Shown: positions 35,734 to 45,180 of the stretch, piece by piece
Position numbering within the stretch: position 1 is the first letter of the stretch
How the letters are laid out: each line of letters starts with the position of its first letter
From: Blastomussa wellsi
Lineage: Eukaryota > Cnidaria > Anthozoa > Scleractinia > Plerogyridae
Assembly: GCA_947652115.1 (NCBI GenBank)
Contig: OX393562.1
Location: 25,460,003-25,524,002, forward strand
DNA length: 64,000 nucleotides
Direction of reading: 5' to 3'
Made by a program: the position numbers and the translations under genes
The notes under the pieces: model-generated
Database searches by the model: none
What the model saw: only the letters and a program-made list of their open reading frames with translations
Told to the model about the DNA's origin: nothing

Positions 35734-38307
35734 TTATGATTGTTGTTTTGTTAAAGGAATTTTAGCGCGGACAAGAACGTCCTTGAGCGATTTTTCCTTT
35801 CTATAAGACACAATCGGTGGCTGATTAAATATTTCTTTGAGCCTAGGCTGTTGTTGAATGATGTGCCAGCGTTTCATGAGAATCTTTTTAAGATTCGGTG
35901 CGGCCGGGTTGAAAGTTGTAACAAACGGTAGTATTTCTTTCGTTTGTTTTGTTTTGTTGCGAAGAGCCTCCTGTCGGTCCGAGAACTGAACTTCACTCAG
36001 AATTTTTTGAACGAGTTTTACGGGATAGCCTCTTTGGCATATCCTTTCTTCAAATTCTCGTTTGTTTTTTTCAAAGTTTTCTTTGACTGAGTTGGTTCTC
36101 AAAAGACGTAACGCTTCTCCTTTGATAAAACCCTGTTTAGAGTTAAAGGGATGGCAAGATGAGAAGTGCGTATACTGAAAAGTCTCAGTAGGCTTAAAAT
36201 GTGTTTGTAAATCTAAGATTTTGTGAGTTGAATGACGGGGTCCTTTAAAGACCTCGGTGTCGAGGAAAACAGCGCGTTCTGATGACATTTCGCAAGTGAA
36301 CTTGATTGAATGGTGGAAAGAGTTGGCGAAGTTTACGAATTCGAAAACTTCATTAGTGGGAATGTTCCACAGTGAGAATATGTCATCGATAAATCTTTTC
36401 CAAACAAGCGGTTTGAAAGGGCTAGCCATAAGCAGTCGATTTTCAAGGTCTGCCATGAAAATAACAGAGAAAGCGACCGCCATTTTCGTTCCCATAGCAA
36501 CGCCATGAGTTTGTAAGAAGTGTCTTTCGTTGAATTTGAAAGAATTTTCTTCAAGTATGAGCCGCATTAGTTCCCGCAAGTCGTTTGTGGGAATAGGTAG
36601 TTTTTGCTCATAATGGTCTTCATAGTAACGGCAGATAACATCAATTCCTTCTGATTGAGGAATGTTTGTGTAAAGAGAACTAACGTCAAGTGTGGCTAAC
36701 ACTACATCGTTTGGAGTTTGCGTGTTTTCGATAAAGTTAATAAAATCGGTAGTGTCTTTAAGATATGACTCCTGTTTAGTAGCGATTGGCTGTAAAAGTG
36801 AGTCAACGAAACTGGAAATACGCTCTGTCGGACCGCTGCTACCAGAAACAATTGGTCTGCCGACCGGTGTTTTTTTGTGAATTTTAGTCAGCGTGTAGAA
36901 TTCAGGTATTCGCGGTTGTTTAAGGTCTGTTGTTAACCATTTGTGAGTCATTTTGTCAATGTGGCCCGAACGGAATAGTTTGTTAACTATTGCGTAGACT
37001 TTTCGGGTTGTTTGAGGCACAATAGGAGATGGTAAAGGCTTATAGGATTTATCATCTGATAACTGTTGTGAGCCTTCTTGTATTTTTTGTGCAGTGTCCA
37101 TAATGACTGTTGTTGTTCCTTTGTCGGCTTTTTTAAGGTTGATTTCGCTGTTGCGTTTAAGTGCGCTGATAGCGTTTCTTTCGTTCGCCGAGATATTGTC
37201 TCTTTGTGGGTTGAAAACTATAGAAGCTAGCTCAAGTTTAGTTTCTTCCAAGTAATCTTCGAGGGCAACCGAGCTTTGTATCGGTGGTTGCCATGTAGAT
37301 TTAACATGGAAGGGGTGAGCTGTAGTTTTCTTTTTATTTGCGAACATGTATTTTAAACGCATAGTTCTAGCGAATCTATCAAAATCCTTTAGTAAGGATT
37401 TGTTAGAACTAGGAACAGGGGGGGTTGGTATGAATTTAAGACCTCTAGAAAGGAGTTTAACCTCGTCATCTGAAAGAGCTTTATTTGAGAAATTCTTAAT
37501 GTATTTCTCGTTTTGTGCTCTCATGTTTAGGGCTAAAGTTTTTTTGAGGCTGTTTCGTCTACGCGAGCGTTTATTATTTCCCTTGATAGTGTTTCGTTTG
37601 GGACCCCTGGAGTCAGAAAAACACACCATTGAGTACTGTTCAACTCTGCTTTTATTTACATTAATCGTTTCGCTTATTTGACAAAACATTTTCTGTAGCT
37701 CAGAAAGCTGAGCTTGCATATTAGCGAAATTACAAGTTTGTTGAACTTTCTTAGTGTTCTTGTGTTGAGGTTTAGGCCTCATTCTGGGTCTGGCACGATC
37801 TCTGGCTGCCTGCAAGGAACTGGACTGTTTAAGCTGATCTGGGTACAGGTTCTGGAGGTGCTGCTGTTGGGCTTGGATGGCCTGGTTGTCTGCAGCAAGG
37901 TTCTTTTCCTGCTCTTTAATTATCAGCGCCAGAAGTTCCGCGTGGGCTCTCTGACAAATTTGGTCCATGGAGGTCTGGAACTGACGGTCGAACCTGATGT
38001 GAGGCTTGGGTCTATACTGCAGGCCGTATGGACACGTGGAGTTTCTCGCGTGTTCTCTCAGGACTTGCAGGGACCGCTTGCACTTGGCTCTACGGGTTTC
38101 CAGGTTGGTCAGGCGATTCCGCATGGTTTTTATGCCCTCATTCTGTTCAGTTCTCTGTTGCTTGAAGGCTGGTTCAGGAATCTTTTCTGGACTCTCAGTG
38201 TCACGTGATTTTTTAGGTGACTTGATAGGTGATAGTGCGGGAGCGGCGCTGCCCGACATTTCTGCTAAAATGGCGATCATCTCCGAATCGGAAACAGTAG
38301 TTGCCAT
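35734..38307 (-). CDS. Penelope-like reverse transcriptase polyprotein, no visible endonuclease
   Basis: This is a single uninterrupted frame of 857 codons. The first about 300 residues are basic and Gln/Lys-rich with coiled-coil character, including a KRSRRRNSLKK patch. RT motifs follow in order: YTLTKIHKKTPVGRPIVSG, motif A LDVSSLYTNIP (catalytic Asp), motif B GVAMGTKMA, and motif C RFIDDIF with the Asp pair. These are the signatures of Penelope-type, telomerase-related RTs rather than LINE or LTR RTs. The thumb/linker ends at KSLKDVLVRAKIPLTKQQS and the frame stops there. Most Penelope proteins continue into a Cys/His linker and a GIY-YIG nuclease. The 190 nt left before the terminal repeat cannot encode one, and none is seen at the N-terminus. 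It could be an endonuclease-deficient lineage or a copy with a deleted 3' end. The ATG at 38307 lies about 45 nt after the predicted ribozyme cleavage site. Confidence 0.9.
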   Translation of the reverse strand: MATTVSDSEMIAILAEMSGSAAPALSPIKSPKKSRDTESPEKIPEPAFKQQRTEQNEGIKTMRNRLTNLETRRAKCKRSLQVLREHARNSTCPYGLQYRPKPHIRFDRQFQTSMDQICQRAHAELLALIIKEQEKNLAADNQAIQAQQQHLQNLYPDQLKQSSSLQAARDRARPRMRPKPQHKNTKKVQQTCNFANMQAQLSELQKMFCQISETINVNKSRVEQYSMVCFSDSRGPKRNTIKGNNKRSRRRNSLKKTLALNMRAQNEKYIKNFSNKALSDDEVKLLSRGLKFIPTPPVPSSNKSLLKDFDRFARTMRLKYMFANKKKTTAHPFHVKSTWQPPIQSSVALEDYLEETKLELASIVFNPQRDNISANERNAISALKRNSEINLKKADKGTTTVIMDTAQKIQEGSQQLSDDKSYKPLPSPIVPQTTRKVYAIVNKLFRSGHIDKMTHKWLTTDLKQPRIPEFYTLTKIHKKTPVGRPIVSGSSGPTERISSFVDSLLQPIATKQESYLKDTTDFINFIENTQTPNDVVLATLDVSSLYTNIPQSEGIDVICRYYEDHYEQKLPIPTNDLRELMRLILEENSFKFNERHFLQTHGVAMGTKMAVAFSVIFMADLENRLLMASPFKPLVWKRFIDDIFSLWNIPTNEVFEFVNFANSFHHSIKFTCEMSSERAVFLDTEVFKGPRHSTHKILDLQTHFKPTETFQYTHFSSCHPFNSKQGFIKGEALRLLRTNSVKENFEKNKREFEERICQRGYPVKLVQKILSEVQFSDRQEALRNKTKQTKEILPFVTTFNPAAPNLKKILMKRWHIIQQQPRLKEIFNQPPIVSYRKEKSLKDVLVRAKIPLTKQQS

Positions 38308-38346
38308 GGTGTTTAGTTCTGAAAGAACTGTTGATCAGCTTGTAGC

Positions 38347-38392
38347 GCAAGACCGGTTTCGGAACCAAACAATTGGATCCTTCGTCAGTTGC
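38347..38392 (-). ncRNA. Hammerhead-ribozyme-like motif (type I) in Penelope 5' leader
   Basis: On the minus strand the order is GCAA (38392-38389, stem I), CTGACGA (core), A, GGATCC, loop AATTGTTT, GGTTCC (stem II), GAAA (core), CCGG, TC, then TTGC (38350-38347, stem I). GCAA and TTGC pair, and cleavage would follow the C at 38351. Stem III is only the self-complementary ACCGGU, so the motif may act best as a dimer, as proposed for other minimal-stem-III hammerheads in Penelope-like elements. Departures: A opposite C at positions 10.1/11.1 and one mismatch or wobble pairs in stem II. Activity is not shown by sequence. Confidence 0.65.
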
Positions 38393-38449
38393 TTTTTTTC
38401 AAAGAGCTCACAGTAAGAGCTAGTGCTGAGTGCTGATAGTGAAGTTCAA

Positions 38450-38560
38450 GTCTGCTTTTATAGTGTTCATTAATCAGCAAGGTGTTATGTGATTGGTTGT
38501 TTAAGCGAGAAGCTGATTGGACGAAATTAGTTAACCAATCATGTTATGGAAATTTCGATC
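38450..38560 (-). promoter_or_regulatory. Putative Penelope promoter: TATA box with CCAAT boxes
   Basis: On the minus strand TATAAAA (38462-38456) follows three ATTGG/CCAAT-type boxes between about 38545 and 38478. The TATA box lies about 105 nt upstream of the ribozyme cleavage site, so a transcript started downstream of it would include the whole ribozyme. Confidence 0.5.
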
Positions 38561-38896
38561 CGGCGTTATGTGAAGCTCGCACTTTTCATGTGTCGCACGT
38601 GTTCGTGCCGCGTGAGTAATTAGTGCGAAGTGTGTTAACAGAACTTGTTTGTTTTTCGATAAAGTTGAAGTCACTCAAATAAAAATGAGTGTTGTGGGAT
38701 ATTATCGAATTGTGATGGTTGTTCTGTGGTAGTTGATCAAGAAGTGACGTTGGATAAAAATCCGTTGTCTTGTTGAGACGTAGAGATGCCCTAGATAGGA
38801 CTAACACTTACGCGGGCAAGTAGCGGTTATACTCCGAAGAGTGTTTCATTACAGGTTTAAATAAAGGCTACGAGTCCACAGCTTCTACGTTCGTAA

Positions 38897-40090
38897 CGTT
38901 CGTATTTAAACCTGTTGTTTAAATAGCCGACAAGTTAAACAAAAGAGCTCTTTGTTTCACTAGCCAACAGTTTTCTGGTTGGCACATTAATGACAATGGG
39001 TGACGTCATTGATATCTTCCCTGTAGAGTAGCCTCTCTGTTTCGAATTTTAAGAAAGGACTCAAGACATTTTTATTCCAGAAAGCTTTTATATTTTAATC
39101 AAATTGCTCAGTATCTTTAGTTTTTAACATTTTTATATATTTTCAATGTTAATTTTCTAATTGCATGTTAATTAAGCTCTAGTGAAAATATCCTACACTG
39201 ATTATGCCCTGTTCAAGGGTAGTTCAGTGCCTTTTCCTCCAAGTAGGCCTAGACTATCTTGAATTTAAACCTTGTACAAAAAAGTGCTAAGTAAATTCAA
39301 CATTCAGGGTATTTTTTTCATTTGATTCTTCGCCGGCACAGCCGTTAGCGGTGCTGCATTATAATTCTAACTTGGCTCATCTTTGCATCGCGCCCCGCTC
39401 CTACACCACCACTACCAAGATGGCGGTGTGGCAGCGGAAAACATTCACGGTCTGTCGAGTGTTCGAACGCCAAAATAACGCCTGCACGGCAGGTTACACA
39501 TAGCCATTCAGTTAAAAACGACAGCTGATATTTGGAACATGTGTTATCAGAAGCTAAATTATGGTCCTGATAGATTTTGTGTATGCTGTTATCGAAACCA
39601 AAGAAAATTCAGTAATCAAGAGATATTGATTAATGGTATGCTTATGGACATAGCCGTGCTTCATTTTGCTAAAAAATATGTTCTCGTACAGTAACCTAAA
39701 AAATCTCAGATTAAAAACGTTCTGTCATTCACTCTAAACGGGGTCCTAGAGGGGTTAAAGGCTTCAAGGATCCCGCGGCCCAATTACGTCAGCCCCGAAA
39801 AACCGGGCTTCTGGCTCTATATCAAACGTTTTCAGGGCTCCACTAAAACGATGAAGCTCGATAAAGGTTTTTGGGGGTTTTCGGGTTCTAGGCAATCCCC
39901 TTTGGGACCCTGCCTGGACTCGTGACTCTCTGATGTACTGTTAGCGACTCTGTTTTAAACCAGCTCAACTATTCATTCTGTACGAGTCGCTTGTTCACTC
40001 GCTTGACAGGCAGATAATGTTAACACTTGCATACTCGCAGCTCGTTTGACTTATCACCAGGACCAAAGCCTGAAAACGCGCTGCCAACTC
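38897..40090. other. Spacer downstream of the adhesion receptor gene
   Basis: It contains the right part of a split LINE (39030-39290) and otherwise no gene or repeat that I can define. It probably includes the 3' UTR of the minus-strand receptor gene. Confidence 0.45.
39030..39290 (+). pseudogene. L2/CR1-type LINE C-terminal end and 3' UTR (right part)
   Basis: One plus frame reads SSLSVSNFKKGLKTFLFQKA followed by stop, the typical last residues of an L2/CR1-type ORF2 (compare the tail at 63260-63322, SSLAIFKKELKTFIL). It picks up where 35335-35535 stops, so the two parts look like one LINE copy divided by the Penelope insertion. Confidence 0.6.
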
Positions 40091-43000
40091 TCACTTCATA
40101 CTCGGCTCTCTCCGCTTCTCGGTTGTTCCTGACCTGACGAAATATCTTTCTGCATAAAGTGACTCTTTCCCAGGAAATAGTTTTTTGTCGTTGTCAGCAT
40201 TAAAGGGAATTTTTTCTCCAAGCAAATTTGACTGATGCAACAGACGCTTTATCTGGTTGGTAGGCGCTGTTAGTGCTGCTGTTCCCGTGTAAATCTTGGG
40301 ACGTGTTGACAACTTTAGTCAACCGAACGGTTTGTACCACTTTGATACGATGATCAACAATGGTAACTCCGGGCAGTTCAAGCGATTCCTTTGGTGAGAG
40401 CTATAACGATAACAAAGGGAGAAAAAGCAATTTTTAGTGACGAACGATGACATTTTAATAGTTAAGGAGCAATGAGATATTTCAGGTTTGCAATGAACAA
40501 AGTACCCTGCGAGCAGAGGTCCCTTGGAAAAGTCGCTTCTTGTTCCGACTTTTTACCTCGTTTCCTTTATTCCTTGTTTGGATAATATTTTCTTTTGTGT
40601 TCAGTCGTCTTATAGATTATTCATCGAATTCTGAACAATGGTCGTTGATATATCGAGAAAGGGCCGGGGGGAGATCGAAAGGACCTGTGCTCGCAGGGTA
40701 TGCGCAACGTTATCGTTTATCGTTATCGTAACAAAGAAAGAAAAATTAACTCTTCATATGAGGGTTGCGTTCTTACTGTATGCGCCTTGCCGCGTTCTTC
40801 TGGTGTTTGGTCGTTTGACCGAGCCTTATTACTGGCTATTCTCGTGACTTGCTGGGTAACTCGTCTCCTTCTCAAAGTGTTCCTGAAGCCAGCCTTAACC
40901 TGTCAAAGTGTTAAAAGAGGGAATCCTTGCTCTTGAGACACGTTGAGGTTGATTTGCTCGGATAATGTTACCGGATAATGTTACATTTAGCAACAATGAT
41001 AAACGGAAAAAATTATCGCTTTTAAATTTTCCCTCGCGTCGCCATGTTCATGTTCATGCGTTCCCACTAGACATTTTGCGCTTTACGCTTCGATGCCTGG
41101 GAGCAATGATTTTAAGTTTCATAAATTTACTATATTTTTGTCCACTGCAGCCTCGACTTGAAACCATTGTTCGTCCACTGTCTCACATAAAAGAACCTCT
41201 GCTTCCTAACAATAGCGGTAACGCTTATAGCTCATAAAATCTAAAATGGGAAATTTAAAAGGAGCAATCTTTAACGTTTATCAACATTATTAATATAAAG
41301 TGCTACTGCGATGAAAAAATGTTGTTCTTGTTCTCTTTCGATTCCGATTTTATATTTGACAAGAATGCACCATGCCAATTATTGCGCCTCAATTTTCAAA
41401 ATAAGTCCGTTTTTTAAGCGACGATTTCTTGTTTAAACTGTCCGCCATTACCAGATCCGACTTTAGTCGAGATATATTGAGAGAGCTGGATCGAGAGAGA
41501 AAATGACAAGCCAGTTTATTTTTGCAATGTGTGAACCCAGCTGATTAGTATGCAGCACGAGCTTTTAGAAGCAAGTTGCTGTTTTGCATACCAAATATGC
41601 TGGTTCACACACTAAAAATTTAAACTGATGAGTCGATGACGTCATTTTCTCTCTCGATCCAGCTCTCTCAATACCACTCGAAGGAAGCCGATTCTGGTAA
41701 TGGCGGATAGTTTAAGCAAGAAATCGTCGTTTATCGAAAGTGAACAAGAACAACATTTTTTTTTATCGCAGTAGCGCTTTAAATATACCCTAAATATAAC
41801 ACTCTCTCTTCTGCGGTAAAAACTGTAATTTAGGTATTGTTCAAACCCAGGGGGGGGGGGGGGATAAGAGAATAAGGGGGATAAGATAAGAGAACTTTAT
41901 TTATACACGGTATTTCCATCAGCTTATTTAGAGGTATTTATGGTAATCAACTAACTACCTATCTTCCTAGCTACATAAAAGGTATGAAATACAAAAGAAT
42001 AAAAACTGCTTTTCATGGAGGCCTGGGACGGGGGGGTCCGACGAATTTTTTAGGGTTGAAAATTTACACGCTCGGTATTTTTTTGGGTCAAGATCTTAAA
42101 AAATACGCGTATATTTTTGGGTCTTACCTCCGAGTGAACTTTTCGTTTCGGGTTTACGTTGCGATCAATGGATCAGAAAAATATTCATTCAAACTTTTTT
42201 CGTATTTTTTTTGGGTTGGGTCAGGCTTGTGTATTTTTTTGGCTTTGCAATATGAAGCTCCGTCGGACCCCCCCTCCCCCTCCCCCCCCGTCATGTATAC
42301 TTAATTAATTAATAACTTATTAGCCATGTATATTTTTGTTGTTCGTAATTTTTTAATTATTTGGAATCCATAGTATATTGTATAAGACTCCAAATAAAAC
42401 ATGTCTGTCTGTCTGTCGTACACTATAATGCTTAAGGTTTAGAGGTAGCTATGAGAGGAGACATGTTATCCTTACACGCGCCAGGTACTGAAGCTTCCAC
42501 CAAAGAAACGAACATTTACTCTAAGAAAACTTCATAAAGTTACTGCTACTTTAGTCACTGAGTTCAGTGCATATATTTCCTAACACAAAAAGAAATTGTC
42601 GCTTCAAAAAGGTTTGTTCTTTATGTCGGTTTTGTATTGTAATATAAAGTTACCTCCTCATGGACGACACACTGGAAAAGAAAGAGGAACACTCCCTGAT
42701 AAAAAAGAGAGCAAAACATGATCAAGTTTACTTCTTTGAAATAATAGTTGCGGTGCAAAAACAAACAAGCAAATAGAGTCCGGGGTAAGAATTAGTGAAA
42801 AACTAGCTCAAAATTCCTCGCAGGAAAGTCAAAAAGCTTTTGGCTACAGCCCGGGTTCAACCAAACTCACTAACGTGCCAAAGATTATGGAACTTACTTG
42901 AATTGAGTTCAATCCAACGAAAATATACTGAAACACTATTGTGTCCTGATTGACAGCCAACAGACCAAAGAACCAACTCAGCCCAAGAAGAGGCAGCATC

Positions 43001-45139
43001 ACTAACGAAGCTCGAACAGTCGCTCTGCGGAGAAAGAGTAAAATATTCCGTGTAGTCGGTTGTACCTTTTTAATTTTATTTTTTGCCTTTGAAGATTTTA
43101 AAAATATTTTCTGCTATTTGATTTGTGAAAGTGAACATCATATATGGCTTGTCCTCTATGGTGTGTCCACCCCTCATTTTTAAATATTACAAATTTAGCC
43201 TCCGATTACAGCTAGCCCTGGTAAGTGGTAGCAAGTTCCGTTTGACACCTCAATTCAGCCATAAGCCAGGACCTTAATCTAGTAGTAGTAGTAATCTTTA
43301 TTTCAACACGATCAATTCATCATTCTGATGAATTGAATGATGGAACTACAGCACTTTATGGCTACATGTATTTTCTCAGGGAATCATCGAGGAGTCGCTA
43401 ATTAATAAATCAGAAATAAAAAAATCTCTTGTTTCGACAGTAAGTCTGTGACCAAACGAAGGGACCGTAACGGGGACATGTTTCAAAAACTTCTTTCGTG
43501 TGTGCTGATATTTCGCAAGGGAAGCTTTGCTGTGACCTATCTTCGTTATATATTCCTGTGTGAACATGATTTTGTCCCAGCTTCATGTCTCTGCCACACG
43601 TACCTGTGACATCGGGGTGATTTGAGTCCGGGTAATTTTGTCCCTGCCTGGAGTGCTATGTGTCTCATTGACATGTGTCAGGACCATGTGACTTCGTGTG
43701 CCAGGACCTTTGTTTATCTGAGTCCCGGATCAAGTTAACTTTTCAATATTTCGAACCCGGAGGGGGGATACTCACAATGTACATGAAGAGCGAATCCGAC
43801 GTATATTTTTGGGCTGAAAATTTACATGCTAGGTATTTTTTGGGGTCATGATCAAGAGATCTGTCACGTATTTAAAAAAACGCGTATTTTTTGATTCACA
43901 AAGATCTCGGAGCGAAATTTGTATTTTTTGGATAGGAAATTTTGATGCCAGGTATTTTTGGGGTCTAAAATTTCAGGCTCTTGTATTTTGAAACTCCGTC
44001 GGACCCCCTGTTATGTATAATGCGAGTACCCCCTCCCAGTAGGATTTCGAAACGTGAGCTTTGAACAAGGTTTTGCATATACAAACCGTATTTTCATCCA
44101 ATCACTTTTTGTGGCAAAGAATTTCGTGTTCGTCAGCCTGTATAGAACAAATGCCAAGATAATAGCATTCATCTGTGGATAGATATGAGTGAGAGTTATA
44201 AGGTCCTATAAAGATATTTTATATTAATTTACCATAATTTAATAGCCCTAAAAAGTGTGAATCTATCATTAGATTAGAGCAATCTGGCTCCAGCCCGGCC
44301 AGCAAACTCTGTTATACCAATAAACAAGGCAACAACCATGTGGTATACCTCACAGACGGTAGCTCAGACTTTCAAAACGTCCTTCGCCTTATTCATTTAT
44401 TACTTCTCGCGACTTACGTCGTTCCCTCGGTCGCTTCGTGGCCAAAAAAGCTCGTTTCACTCGCTTTTAGTGTTCTAATGTGAAACTCGTGAGTTCAGTT
44501 TGTGGCAAGTCTAACGGCAGCTGTTCGTTGGTGAAGAGGCTGATGATTTGAATGATATGTAATGCAGTTTGTTTCGTCTGCATGCCTGAAAACCTTGAGG
44601 AGGGATCGGACACAACCATGGCCACGGCCTTAGATACATTCTGAAATTATATTAAAAATTCTACTAACCAATATAACACCACAGACAGGGACAATAAATG
44701 ACCATATTGTACCGGATGAGAGTGACAGCCAGCAACTGTAAGAAGAAAAATGTCAAAATAAACTTCAGCACTCAGCTTAAAGACGCCCTTAATAAATAGT
44801 AACGATGTACGCTGCATGGTGTTCAGTAAAGAGCGTTTTTCTTACTGTCTCAGGTTGCCATACTCGTTGAACGTCAATGCAAACGTTCCTCCAACTATCA
44901 TTAATGGTAGCCCTAAATAAAAAAGAAGAGACAACTGGTTATCGCTATTAGTAAAATCCAACTAGTGGTCTATTATCAATGCTGCGTTCTGACTGGTTGA
45001 GCTACTACCAGGCTATATGTTATAGCCCACTAGTAGCGAAAGCGCCGGCTTTGAAAACCAAAACAATGGCGGCTGAATTGCATTTTGATGAAGTTTCGGA
45101 CGAGTATTTGAGCTCATTATTAGATAAAGCTATACTTTC

Positions 45140-45180
<41 letters not shown>

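Larger units (their letters stand above)
35541..38896 (-). mobile_element. Penelope-like retroelement with terminal repeats
   Basis: The 43-bp sequence starting GGTTTAAATAAAGGCTACGA is identical at 35541-35583 and 38854-38896 in direct orientation, bracketing the element. In minus-strand order: terminal repeat, about 380 bp of leader with CCAAT boxes, TATA box, hammerhead-like motif, 857-codon ORF (38307-35734), about 150-bp 3' UTR, terminal repeat. Penelope-like elements often carry such pseudo-LTRs. The second copy is much shorter than a full leader duplication. At the 5' end AGGTTTAAATA (38853-38863) is mirrored by TATTTAAACCT (38903-38913). No clear target duplication was found. The intact ORF and identical ends point to a recent insertion. 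Confidence 0.82.

Noticed and set aside
37714..38208. 164-codon open frame on + across the Penelope ORF
   Set aside because: It is the antisense shadow of the RT ORF and has no domain or splice context.
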